From positions 2,666,001 to 2,730,000 of the forward strand of contig OZ241340.1 in NCBI GenBank assembly GCA_965199975.1: a stretch of 64,000 nt of DNA. The letters run 5' to 3'. The notes under the pieces are model-generated. The model saw only the letters and a list, made by a program, of their open reading frames with translations, made no database searches and had not been told where the DNA came from. Of the stretch, positions 8,265 to 16,654 are shown piece after piece; positions within the stretch are counted from its first letter, which is position 1; the number at the start of each line of letters is the position of its first letter. The stretch is from JASLDZ01 sp965199975. GTDB taxonomy: Bacteria > Pseudomonadota > Alphaproteobacteria > Caulobacterales > Caulobacteraceae. A program made the translations under genes and the position numbers.

Positions 8265-9688
8265 GTGGGCAGCGCCTCGAGCTGGGCGGGCAGCGCATAG
8301 GCCCAGCTGGTGATGTCGCCGGCGCCCAGGAGGACCACGAGATCGCCGGGCTTGGTCTCCGCCTTTACGAGGCGCGGCAAGGCGGTCACGCTCTCCAGCG
8401 GCAGGACGTGGCGCTGGCCGTAGCGGCGCAGGCCCTCGACCAGCGCATCGCGGTCGGCGCCCTCGATGGGGGCCTCGCCCGCGGCGTAGACGTCGGCCAC
8501 GATCACCGTGTCGGCGTCGTGGAAGGCGGCCGAGAACTCGGTGAAGAGGTCGCGCAGGCGGGTGTAGCGATGCGGCTGCACCACCGCGATCACCCGCCCA
8601 TCGCTAGCGCCCTGCACCTCGCGCGCGGCCTTGAGCACGGCGGCGATCTCGACCGGGTGGTGCCCGTAGTCGTCCACCACCCGCACGCCATTGGCGACGC
8701 CCGTGGTGGTGAAGCGGCGCTTGACCCCGCCGAAGCCGGCCAGGCCGGTGCGGATCTGCGCCTCGTCCAGCCCCAGCTCGCGCGCCACGGCCAGCGCGGC
8801 GCAGGCGTTGAGCACGTTGTGCACGCCGGTCATCGGCAGCTTCAGCCCGCTCCAGGTGTCGGCCTCGCCCTCGCGCGGGTTGAGGCGCACGTCGAAGTCG
8901 GCGCCCTCGGGGCCCATGTCGATGCGGGTGGCGCGCACCTCGGCCTGGGGCGAGGTCCCGTAGGTGATCAGCCGCCGGTTCTGCACCCGCGCCGCCAGCG
9001 CCTGCACCTCGGGATGGTCGAGGCAGACCGCAGCGAAGCCGTAGAAGGGGATGTTCTCCACGAAGTCGCAGAAGGCCTTCTTCACCGCCTCGAAATCGCC
9101 GTAGTGGTCCAGGTGCTCGGGGTCGATGTTGGTGACAACCGCCACGGTGGACTTCAGCCGCAGGAAGCTGCCGTCGCTCTCGTCGGCCTCCACCACGATC
9201 CAGTCGCCGTCGCCAACCTTGGCGTTGGTGCCGTAGGCGTTGATGATGCCGCCGTTGACCACGGTGGGGTCGAGCCCGCCCGCGTCCAGCAGCGCCGCGA
9301 TCATCGAGGTGGTGGTGGTCTTGCCGTGGGTGCCCCCCACCGCCACCGAGAACTGCAGCCGCATCAGCTCGGCCAGCATCTCGGCGCGGCGCACCAGGGG
9401 CAGGCGCCGCTCGCGTGCGGCGGCGTACTCGGGGTTGTCGGGCTTGACCGCCGTGGAGAACACCACCGCCGAGGCGCCCTCGATGTTGGCGGCGGCGTGG
9501 CCGATGAAGATCCGCGCCCCCAGCGCCTCCAGCCGCTCGGTGTTGGCCGAGGCTTTCTGGTCGGAGCCCTGCACCTGGTAGCCGATGCGCAGCATGATCT
9601 CGGCGATGCCGCTCATGCCGATGCCGCCTATCCCCACGAAGTGCACGGGGCCGATGTCGAACGGGATGGGCCGGAGATTGCGCGACAT
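8261..9688 (-). CDS. murC: UDP-N-acetylmuramate--L-alanine ligase MurC
   Basis: Mur ligase adding L-Ala to UDP-MurNAc with ATP. 475 residues from the chosen start. Motifs: the N-terminal Rossmann segment FVGIGGIGMSGIAE, the ATP-binding GTHGKTTTTSMIAALL, the metal site VEADESDGSF, the hinge/NIDPEHLDHYGDF region, and the third-domain start VDDYGHHPVEI. The start at 9688 (MSRNLRPIPF) is chosen; an upstream in-frame ATG would add 12 proline/alanine residues not typical of MurC. First gene of the visible minus-strand cell-wall operon; the usual upstream murG/ftsW are not next to it. Confidence 0.97.
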   Translation of the reverse strand: MSRNLRPIPFDIGPVHFVGIGGIGMSGIAEIMLRIGYQVQGSDQKASANTERLEALGARIFIGHAAANIEGASAVVFSTAVKPDNPEYAAARERRLPLVRRAEMLAELMRLQFSVAVGGTHGKTTTTSMIAALLDAGGLDPTVVNGGIINAYGTNAKVGDGDWIVVEADESDGSFLRLKSTVAVVTNIDPEHLDHYGDFEAVKKAFCDFVENIPFYGFAAVCLDHPEVQALAARVQNRRLITYGTSPQAEVRATRIDMGPEGADFDVRLNPREGEADTWSGLKLPMTGVHNVLNACAALAVARELGLDEAQIRTGLAGFGGVKRRFTTTGVANGVRVVDDYGHHPVEIAAVLKAAREVQGASDGRVIAVVQPHRYTRLRDLFTEFSAAFHDADTVIVADVYAAGEAPIEGADRDALVEGLRRYGQRHVLPLESVTALPRLVKAETKPGDLVVLLGAGDITSWAYALPAQLEALPT

Positions 9689-9852
9689 GGCCCCCGCGTT
9701 AGGAGGCGTCGCGGGCGGAGGCAAGCGGGGAGCTGAGGTGAGGACCCAAGCGTCTTACATTGGGAGCTGAAGCCGAACGGCGACGATTCGTTTCTACCCA
9801 TCCACTTGCTATAGTGAATTCCGGAAGCAGCCGATTCTCGGCTTGGGCGCTC

Positions 9853-10722
9853 ATGGTCGAGATCGATAGATATAGAGTCAGCTTTGCCCAGGCAGAAGGC
9901 GCGGAGCCAGTTCCGAGCCAGCTCGCCTTAGGAGAAATCAATCAAGAGCTCCGAGCATATGTGTGGGATATTATCTACACCAGCATTTTAAAGGATGTTA
10001 AGCATAGCTCAGTTGGAGGTGTCTGGCCATGGGTTGACGGTAGATGGAAAGCTATTCTCACTGATAAGCACGTCAGGATGGATCATGGATTTGCTGATGA
10101 ATTAAACCTCGCAGCTAAGGTAGCCGTCCCTCAAATAGCAGAGGTAGTTAAACGAGGAGACTACATAAGATTTTTCGGCTTTGTCCAATTTGTGGTTCGG
10201 CATCGTGATTGCCCTTCCGGCTTTGAGAATGCTGTTCGACAAGCTCTTTCTACAGCCCGGGCAGCTTACCGGTTAGACAACAAGACGATTTTTCCCGTAG
10301 TCGGCACTGAAGATTATGATGTCGTGAAGCTGGCGTTTGATGCCGTTAATAACGCGGCTTACAACGGAGCAAGAGAGCACCTCCGTGCGGCAAGCGCTCA
10401 GCTGACGGCTGGCGACTGGGCAAGATCTGTCCACGAAAGCGTAAGTGCTGTTGAAAGCGTTGTGCGAATGCTGACAGAGTCAAACAACGTGTCGGACGCC
10501 TTAAAAAGGCTAGATCAGAAAAGGGTCATTCATCCAGGCCTACGACTTGCACTTGATAAATTGTACGCGTACTCAAGCGACGAGCAGGGCGTGAGACACG
10601 CCCTATTAAATCAGACTAACGCGAACGTTGACGAGACGGACGCCCTCTTTATGTTTGGCGCCTGCGCGAGCTTTGTGACTTATCTCATTGGTAAAGGAAG
10701 AAGCGCAGATCTCATTGTCTGA
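9853..10722 (+). CDS. AbiJ-like (AbiJ N-terminal domain 4 type) putative abortive-infection protein
   Basis: 289 residues from the ATG that opens the recognisable domain. The N-terminal YRVSFAQAEGAEPVPSQLALGEINQELRA-type segment (about 6-34) matches my knowledge of the AbiJ_NTD4 family (F-S-x-R-E-G ... P ... eLR). A middle part with TIFPVVGTEDY follows. The C-terminal helical part (SVHESVSAVESVVRML, then GVRHALL) resembles the HEPN-like tail of such proteins. Family members are linked to phage abortive infection. The gene is strikingly AT-rich with different codon use from its neighbours, indicating recent transfer. It stands alone, with no obvious partner gene. The family call is from recalled motif patterns; defence activity is inference. 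Confidence 0.75.
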   Translation: MVEIDRYRVSFAQAEGAEPVPSQLALGEINQELRAYVWDIIYTSILKDVKHSSVGGVWPWVDGRWKAILTDKHVRMDHGFADELNLAAKVAVPQIAEVVKRGDYIRFFGFVQFVVRHRDCPSGFENAVRQALSTARAAYRLDNKTIFPVVGTEDYDVVKLAFDAVNNAAYNGAREHLRAASAQLTAGDWARSVHESVSAVESVVRMLTESNNVSDALKRLDQKRVIHPGLRLALDKLYAYSSDEQGVRHALLNQTNANVDETDALFMFGACASFVTYLIGKGRSADLIV

Positions 10723-10753
10723 TACCACTAAGTAGCTCAGGTGTCAGCCGGCG

Positions 10754-11149
10754 CTAGAATTTCTTCGCCACCTTTTCAAACACCTGTCGGACCTCGGCCT
10801 CCGAAGCCCGCGCCACCGCGCCGTCGGCGACTTGGGCCTGGCTCCAGAGCCAGGAGCGGGCGGGATCGTCTTTCATCGCCCAGTCGGGGAACAGGCGCGC
10901 CTCGGCGGGGGCGTGGATGTGGCGCACCACGTCGTCGTGGCGGCTGTCGCGGCGGATGTGGGCGTAGACGGCCTCGACCTCCGCCTGCGGCCCCTCGAGC
11001 CACTGCAGGTAGAGGTCGGCGCGGCAGATCAGGCAGCCGGTGATCCCCGCCTGCGCGTTGTGGCGGCGCGCCTCGGTGAGGATGCAGTAGAGCACCGCAT
11101 CGTCGAAGCCGAACGGGCGGGAGCTGTAGACCAGCTGCATCAGGCTCAT
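10754..11149 (-). CDS. BLUF-domain blue-light photoreceptor
   Basis: 131 residues, essentially one BLUF domain that binds FAD and senses blue light. The key flavin-pocket residues are in place: Tyr8 (LVYSS), Asn31 (RHNAQAGITGCL) and Gln49 (YLQWLEGP), with Trp90/Met92 in FPDWAMK. There is no fused cyclase or EAL output domain, so it is of the short BLUF type that acts through a partner protein. It is convergent with the AbiJ-like gene. A second in-frame ATG three codons later is possible. Confidence 0.92.
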   Translation of the reverse strand: MSLMQLVYSSRPFGFDDAVLYCILTEARRHNAQAGITGCLICRADLYLQWLEGPQAEVEAVYAHIRRDSRHDDVVRHIHAPAEARLFPDWAMKDDPARSWLWSQAQVADGAVARASEAEVRQVFEKVAKKF

Positions 11150-11219
11150 GGCGCAACCCTCTGGTGAGGGCGCGAGCGTAGGGTGACCGCAGGGCCTTGG
11201 CGACGGCTTTCCGCTCTAC

Positions 11220-11643
11220 TCAGCGCGCGTAGGCGAAGGTGCCGCACAGGCTCCGCGAGCCTTCACCGGCGGGGCGCGCGGCGCTCGAGAACACCGCCAT
11301 GCCCAGGCCCGGTGCGTAGCCCGCCTGACGCCAGACCACGATCCAGCGCACGGGCGCGCCGCAGAAGGTGTTGCCGCGCCCCAGCGGGGGGTCGGCGGGG
11401 CGGGTCACGCGCAGGATGCGCGCCGGGTAGGTCCCGGCGTCGCTCTTGAAGGCGGGCACGTCGGCGGCGATCGCCAGCGGCAGGGTGGCGCCGTTGGCGG
11501 TAGTGATGCGTCGGGGGGAGAGGTGGATCGTCCCGGTGATGTCGGCGGTGTGGCTGAGCGGCTTCCACACCTCGACGCCCGGCTCGGCCGGCGGCCGGGA
11601 GGGCGATGGCGGCGAAGAGGGCGGCGGCGAGAAGGGACTTCAC
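11220..11643 (-). pseudogene. Frameshifted exported protein of unknown function
   Basis: A GTG at 11641-11643 opens a clear signal peptide (MKSLLAAALFAAIALPAA), but the reading frame then goes off. The body of the protein, starting near VWKPLSHTADITG and ending CGTFAYAR at 11220, is in the next frame. Deleting one G from the GC-rich run at about 11586-11592 restores a smooth signal sequence ending in AAAEPGVEV. The full protein would be about 140 residues with a pair of cysteines (NTFCGAP, SLCGTF). Either a real one-base insertion or a sequencing error in a GC-rich run. Family not recognised. Confidence 0.65.
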
Positions 11644-12318
11644 GGGCGGGGCTCTCGTGGGGGGGAAGCGTGAAGGTCAGTCGCCTGGGATGAGCCCACG
11701 ATGAACGGCTCGGAAGCGGCGTTTGTGCATAAGGCTTTTCCGACGTCTCAGCGGTGAGGCCATGCCGCCGTGCTCGGTCGCGTCAAGGCGCGCCTTCGGC
11801 TCTTCGGCCTTGACCCGCCCTGCGCGCGACGGCCTCCGGAGGGGGTCGGGACGCAGGGCGTCCTTGTAGATTTCGACACGTCTGCGACGCGTCGAACACT
11901 GGGCTGGGGCTTGCCACCTTGCGTGGCGGGCGCAGCGGCCAACAGCCGGCCGCTCGCCTGTTGGCGCGGAGCCGGCGGAGTGGCCTACGGCGGCGTGCAA
12001 GTCACCACCTCAGGGCTTGAACGCAGGTTGTGGCGCCGAACGGCGGCAGGTGCTGCTCAATGTTCGACGCGGCCGGCAGGCCAAGTCGAAACCACCCTCG
12101 GGACGCTCAACGTCCCGACCCCTCCGGTCAGCCGTCGGGGGCGGGGCGGGTCAAGGCCGAAGAGCGCAGCGTGCCTTGACGCGGCCCGCACCCGCTGGCG
12201 CTCAGCCGTCCGCAGGGACGCCGGACAGGGCCTTGCAGTGCGCGCTTCGTCTCCAGCGGGAGATATCGTGTGCGGCGCACCCCCATCCCGGCCCTTCCCC
12301 CATCGAGGAGGAAGCCAA
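11644..12318. other. Gene-free region holding a large structured repeat
   Basis: About 670 bases between the frameshifted exported protein and the 3' end of mfd. Long ORFs cross it on both strands but with repeat-like, low-complexity translations. Most of it (about 11745-12213) is one copy of the two-armed structured repeat described separately. The remaining ~100 bases before mfd show nothing clear. Confidence 0.6.
11745..12213 (+). repeat. Two-armed structured repeat, copy 1 (alpha arm then inverted beta arm)
   Basis: About 469 bp built from two inverted arms, each with three hairpins: H1 GTCAAGGC...GCCTTGAC (11782-11789 with 11807-11814; again at 12150-12157 with 12173-12180), H2 a GGGACG...CGTCCC type stem, and H3 TTCGAC...GTCGAA. 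A central hairpin has arms CAACAG...CTGTTG. A second copy at 50578-51041 is in the opposite orientation, so this copy's left arm matches the inverse of that copy's right arm. The central stem sequence differs between copies (CAAGCG...CGCTTG there) but still pairs. Confidence 0.8.
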
Positions 12319-15300
12319 TTACGCCATCGCCACCCGCGCCAGCTGGCTGGCGATGCGTTCGGCGGCGGCGAGGCGGGTCTCCGGCGTGTCGAACTCGCCC
12401 TTCACCACCACCTTGCTGTCAGGGCGGATGCGCAGCTCGCCCGGGCGGTTCTGCACGAAGGCGATCAGGCCCGCGGGGTTGGCGAAGGCGTCGTGGCGGA
12501 AGCCGACCACCACGCCCTTGGGCCCGGCGTCGATCTTGCTCACGCCCGCCTGGCGGCAGAGGCCCTTGATCCCGACCACCTTGAGCAGGTGGTCGGCCTC
12601 GGGCGGCAGGGGCCCGAAGCGGTCGATCAGCTCGGCGGCGAGCGCCTCGCGGTCCTCCGGGCGCTCGGCCTCCGACAGGCGGCGGTAGATCGACAGGCGC
12701 ACGCCCAGGTCCGGCACGTAGTCGTCGGGGATGAGCACCGCGGCGCCGGCGTTGATCTGGGGCGACCAGGCGCGGTTGTCGGCCAGGCGCGCGGCCCCCG
12801 CGTCACCGCCGGTGCGGATGGCGTTGACCGCGTCCTCCAGCATCTGCTGGTAGAGCTCGACTCCCACCTCGCGGATGTGGCCCGACTGCTCGTCGCCCAG
12901 CAGGTTTCCCCCGCCGCGGATGTCGAGGTCGTGGCTGGCGAGCTGAAAGCCCGCGCCCAGGCTGTCGAGCTGCTGCAGCACGGAGAGCCGCTTCTCGGCC
13001 GCAGGCGTCAGCGCCTTGTCCAGCGGCGTGGTGAGGTAGGCGTAGGCGCGCGCCTTGCTGCGGCCGACGCGGCCGCGCAGCTGGTAGAGCTGGGCCAGGC
13101 CGAACATGTCGGCGCGGTGCACCACCAGCGTATTCGCGGCGGGGATGTCGAGGCCGCTCTCGACGATGGTGGTGGAGAGCAGCACGTCGAACTTGCCGTC
13201 GTAGAAGGCGCTCATCACCTCTTCGAGCGCGGTGGGGCTCATCTGGCCGTGTCCGACCACGAAGCTCACCTCAGGCACCTGGGTGCGCAGCAGTTTCTCC
13301 AGGTCGGGGAGGTCCTTGATGCGGGGCGCCACCACATAGGCCTGGCCGCCGCGGTACTTCTCGCGCAGCAGGGCCTCGCGGATGGTGATCGGCTCCTCCT
13401 CCAGCACGTAGGTGCGCACCGCCAGGCGGTCGACCGGGGGGGTGGCGATGATCGACATCTCGCGGATGCCGGTGAGCGCCATCTGCAGGGTGCGTGGGAT
13501 GGGCGTGGCGGTCAGTGTGAGCAGATGCACGTCGGCGCGGAAGGCCTTGAGCCGCTCCTTGTGCTTGACGCCGAAGTGCTGCTCCTCGTCGACGATGACG
13601 AGGCCCAGGTCGTCGAAGCCCACCTGCTCGGAGAGCAGCGCGTGGGTGCCGACCACCACCTCCACCTCGCCGGCCTTGAGCGCCTCGCGGGTGGCGGCGG
13701 CCTCCTTGGCGGGCACCATGCGCGAGAGCTGGCGCACCTTCAGCGGCCAGCCGGCGAAGCGCTCGGAGAAGGTCTTGAAGTGCTGGCGGGCGAGCAGGGT
13801 GGTGGGGGCGACGATGGCCACCTGCTTGCCGCCCATGGCCACCACGAAGGCGGCGCGCAGCGCCACCTCGGTCTTGCCGAAGCCTACGTCGCCGCAGATC
13901 AGCCGGTCCATTGGGCGGCCGGCGTGCAGGTCGGCCAGCACGTCGCCGATCGCGTTGAGCTGGTCCTCGGTCTCCTCGTAGGGGAAGCGGGCGCAGAACT
14001 CCTCGAACAGGCCCTGGGGCGGGTCTATGTCGTCGACCTTGCGGGTGTGGCGCTGGGCGGCGAGCGCGATCAGGCCGTCGGCCATGATGCGCAGGCGCTG
14101 CTTCGCCTTCTCCTTGCGGGTCTGCCAGGAGGCCGAGCCCAGCCGGTCGAGCTGCACCCCTTCGGTCTCGGAGCCGTAGCGGGTGAGGAGGTCGAGGTTC
14201 TCCACCGGCAGGTAGAGCTTGGCCTCGCCGCCGTACTGCAGGTCGAGGCAGTCGTGCGGGGCGCCGGCCACGTCGAGCGTCTTCAGGCCGTCGTAGCGGC
14301 CGATGCCGTGGTCGATGTGGACCACCAGGTCGCCGGGGGTGAGGCTGGTGGCCTCGGCCAGGAAGTTGGCGGCGCGGCGCTTCTTCCTGGGGCGCGAGAG
14401 TCGGTCGCCCAGGATGTCGGCCTCGGTGATCACCGCCAGGCTTTCGGTCTCGAAGCCGTGGTCGACGGTCAGCACGCCGCGCTGCGGGGGCTTGGCCTTC
14501 GCGCCCTGCACGCCGAAGCCCAGCACGTCGGCCCAGTCCTTGGCGAAGCGCACGCCCTTGAGGCCGTGGTCGCCCAGCATGGACTGCAGGCGCTCGGACG
14601 ACCCCTCGCTCCATGAGGCGAACAGCACGCGCTTACCGGCCTTGGAGAGGGCGGCGGTGTGGTCGCACACCGCCTCGAACAGATTCACGCTGTCCTTGGC
14701 GCGTTCGACAGCGAAGTCGCGGCCTGGGCGTGCGCCCAGGTCGAAGGTGTGGGGGCCGTCGGGCAGGACCTCGGGGGTGAAGCGGCGGCTGGCGCGCGCG
14801 CCCAGCGCCTCGTCCCACTCCGCCTTGTTGAGGTAGAGCTCGTGAGGTTCGATCGGCTTGTAGTTGGAGCCGCCGCGCATCTTCGACGCCTCCAGCCGGG
14901 CGTCGTAGGCGTCGTCCACCAGAGAGAGCCGCTCGTCGCGGGCGTCCTCGGCCAGATGGTCGACGAGGAAGAGCGCGCCGTCGCCGGCATAGTCGAACAC
15001 CGTCTCCAGCCGGTCGTAGAACAGCGGCAGCCAGTGCTCCATGCCGGCGCGCCGCCCGCCCTGGCTGACCGTGGCGTAGAGCGGGTCGTCGCCCGCCGCG
15101 CCGAAGCGGGCCAGGTAGCCGTTGCGGAAGCGGCTGATGGAAGCGTCGTCGAGCAGCGCCTCGGACACCGGCAGGAGGTCGACGCTGGCCTGCTTGTCGG
15201 TGGAGCGCTGGGTCTCGGGGTCGAAGCCGCGGATGCTCTCCAGCGTGTCGCCGAACAGGTCGAGGCGCACGGGCTCGCGGGCGCCGGGCGGGAAGACGTC

Positions 15301-15810
15301 GATCACCCCGCCGCGGATGGCGAACTCGCCCCGCTCGGAGACGGTGGAGGCCTTGTGGTAGCCGTTGACCTGGAAGTAGCGCTCCAGGTCGGCCGCCTCG
15401 ATGTCCTGCCCGGCTTTGGCCTGGAAGCTGGCGGCGACGATCGCCGCGCGCGGCGGCACGCGCTGCACGAGCGCAGGCGTTGTGACGATCAGCACCAGCG
15501 GCGCGTCGCCCGGCTTGCGCCGCGCCAGGGTGGACAGCGCCGAAGTGCGCGCCGCCTCCACTCCCCCCGATGGGCCGACGCGGTCGAAGGGCAGACAGTC
15601 CCAGGAGGGCAGCGCGAGCGCGGGCAGGTCGGGCGCGAAGAAGGAGAGAGCGCCGGCGAACTGCTCGGCGCGCGCCCCGTCGCGCGCCACGAACACCGTC
15701 AGCCCACGGGCGGCGCGAGCTAGGTCGGCCGCCACCAGCGCGTCGAAGCCCTCGGGCGCGCCAGCGAGATCACGCCGGCCCTTGCCCGTGGCGAGGCTCT
15801 TGAAATCCAA
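12319..15810 (-). CDS. mfd: Transcription-repair coupling factor Mfd
   Basis: DNA translocase that removes RNA polymerase stalled at lesions and recruits UvrA. 1163 residues, normal length. Domains in order: UvrB-like damage-recognition part (about 1-300), species-specific region, RNA polymerase-interacting CarD-like domain (about 460-560, including GDLVVHIDHGIGRYDGL), the superfamily 2 helicase with Walker A GDVGFGKTEVAL near 640 and DEEQ box in IVDEEQHFGV, helicase motifs up to QLRGRVGRSKARAYAYL, and the C-terminal TRCF domain (about 1000-1110). It lies directly downstream of the sdhE copies, a common alphaproteobacterial arrangement (recG is usually also there but is absent). Confidence 0.98.
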   Translation of the reverse strand: MDFKSLATGKGRRDLAGAPEGFDALVAADLARAARGLTVFVARDGARAEQFAGALSFFAPDLPALALPSWDCLPFDRVGPSGGVEAARTSALSTLARRKPGDAPLVLIVTTPALVQRVPPRAAIVAASFQAKAGQDIEAADLERYFQVNGYHKASTVSERGEFAIRGGVIDVFPPGAREPVRLDLFGDTLESIRGFDPETQRSTDKQASVDLLPVSEALLDDASISRFRNGYLARFGAAGDDPLYATVSQGGRRAGMEHWLPLFYDRLETVFDYAGDGALFLVDHLAEDARDERLSLVDDAYDARLEASKMRGGSNYKPIEPHELYLNKAEWDEALGARASRRFTPEVLPDGPHTFDLGARPGRDFAVERAKDSVNLFEAVCDHTAALSKAGKRVLFASWSEGSSERLQSMLGDHGLKGVRFAKDWADVLGFGVQGAKAKPPQRGVLTVDHGFETESLAVITEADILGDRLSRPRKKRRAANFLAEATSLTPGDLVVHIDHGIGRYDGLKTLDVAGAPHDCLDLQYGGEAKLYLPVENLDLLTRYGSETEGVQLDRLGSASWQTRKEKAKQRLRIMADGLIALAAQRHTRKVDDIDPPQGLFEEFCARFPYEETEDQLNAIGDVLADLHAGRPMDRLICGDVGFGKTEVALRAAFVVAMGGKQVAIVAPTTLLARQHFKTFSERFAGWPLKVRQLSRMVPAKEAAATREALKAGEVEVVVGTHALLSEQVGFDDLGLVIVDEEQHFGVKHKERLKAFRADVHLLTLTATPIPRTLQMALTGIREMSIIATPPVDRLAVRTYVLEEEPITIREALLREKYRGGQAYVVAPRIKDLPDLEKLLRTQVPEVSFVVGHGQMSPTALEEVMSAFYDGKFDVLLSTTIVESGLDIPAANTLVVHRADMFGLAQLYQLRGRVGRSKARAYAYLTTPLDKALTPAAEKRLSVLQQLDSLGAGFQLASHDLDIRGGGNLLGDEQSGHIREVGVELYQQMLEDAVNAIRTGGDAGAARLADNRAWSPQINAGAAVLIPDDYVPDLGVRLSIYRRLSEAERPEDREALAAELIDRFGPLPPEADHLLKVVGIKGLCRQAGVSKIDAGPKGVVVGFRHDAFANPAGLIAFVQNRPGELRIRPDSKVVVKGEFDTPETRLAAAERIASQLARVAMA

Positions 15811-15830
15811 ACGCTAGCTCCGAGGTGGGT

Positions 15831-16049
15831 TCAGCCGCCACCCACGTGGGGGCCGGCGGCGTAGAGGGTGTCGCGGAACGCCTGGATGGCGGGCAACACC
15901 GGCGTATCGTGCACGGGAGCCGGCGGTTCCGTGCCGATGATCCAGGCGCAGAGCATCGGGTCGGGCGTCTCGAGGAGCGCTTCGAAGCGGTTGAGGTCGT
16001 CGGGCGACATGGTGGCGAGCTCGCGGTCGGCGAAAGGCCCCAGGATGAG
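15831..16049 (-). pseudogene. Truncated second copy of sdhE (5' end missing)
   Basis: The last 73 codons of an SdhE-like protein, from LILGPFAD to GPHVGGG, match the intact sdhE at 16291-16578 at 52 of 73 positions. The first ~22 codons, which carry the essential RLKRLRFRAWRRGxREAD motif, are missing and replaced by unrelated sequence. The frame stays open upstream without a suitable start. This is most simply a tandem duplicate that lost its 5' end. It lies 20 bases upstream of mfd, so it may now act only as leader sequence. Confidence 0.7.
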
Positions 16050-16213
16050 CTTATGCAGCGGCACGCAAGCTGGTGTCGGACTACGTGCACCGCGGCTATC
16101 CAAGCCAGTCGGGCGCCGACTTGACGATCCCCAAATGCGTCGACCTGATGGACGGGCCGGAGCTCGACAGACTCGCACGGCGGCGCGTTCCCGCTGGCAG
16201 GCCCATACCCTGA
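16049..16213 (+). pseudogene. Possible remnant of a plus-strand gene between the sdhE copies
   Basis: A 54-codon open stretch ending at TGA 16211-16213 has a translation that looks protein-like (LVSDYVHRGYPSQSG, then DLMDGPELDRLARR) rather than low-complexity. It has no start codon context and begins exactly where the truncated sdhE homology ends. It may be the tail of a gene whose front was replaced during the duplication. No family recognised. Confidence 0.3.
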
Positions 16214-16290
16214 CGGCTTTACAAAGGTGTTGGCTATCTAAAGTTCGCCCAGATGCGAGGTTCCTTGAGATAATCGCTCCGGGAGGCCGA

Positions 16291-16578
16291 TCACCCGCCG
16301 CCCACGTGGGGGCCCGAGGCGTAGACGGTGTCGCGGAAGCGCTGCACGGCGTGCAGCACGGGAGTGTCGTGCTCCGGCGCGGGGGGCTCGCGGCCGATGA
16401 TCCACGACCACAAGTCCTGATCGGGCACCTCCAGCAACGCCTCGAATAGGGCGAGGTCGCGGTCGCCCATCGTTGCGGCATGGGCGTCGGCGAAAGGCCC
16501 TAGGATCAGGTCCGCCTCCCGGAAGCCTCGCCGCCACGCACGGAATCGGAGCCTCTTCAGACGCACCTCGTCAACCAT
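16291..16578 (-). CDS. sdhE: FAD assembly factor SdhE
   Basis: Small protein (95 residues) that promotes covalent attachment of FAD to the succinate dehydrogenase flavoprotein. It contains the family motif as RLRFRAWRRGFREADLILGPFAD (the classical form has RRGmrE; here RRGFRE), followed by the helical part LALFEALLEVPDQDLWSWIIG. The start at 16578 gives a product of typical length and begins MVDEVRLKRL. Divergent from the channel-like gene; lies upstream of mfd with a truncated copy of itself between. Confidence 0.92.
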   Translation of the reverse strand: MVDEVRLKRLRFRAWRRGFREADLILGPFADAHAATMGDRDLALFEALLEVPDQDLWSWIIGREPPAPEHDTPVLHAVQRFRDTVYASGPHVGGG

Positions 16579-16654
16579 GGGGGACGATATAGAGGCCCCA
16601 CGTCGCCAGCGCCACGGCGCGGGAGCTTGGCCATTCCGAACGCGTTGCAGCTCC

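Noticed and set aside
11745..12213. CRISPR array
   Set aside because: Hairpins are in inverted arms with different spacing, not regularly spaced direct repeats with unique spacers.
11770..14616. 948-codon plus-strand ORF across a repeat and mfd
   Set aside because: It is the shadow of mfd plus the structured repeat; no recognisable domain and no ribosome site.
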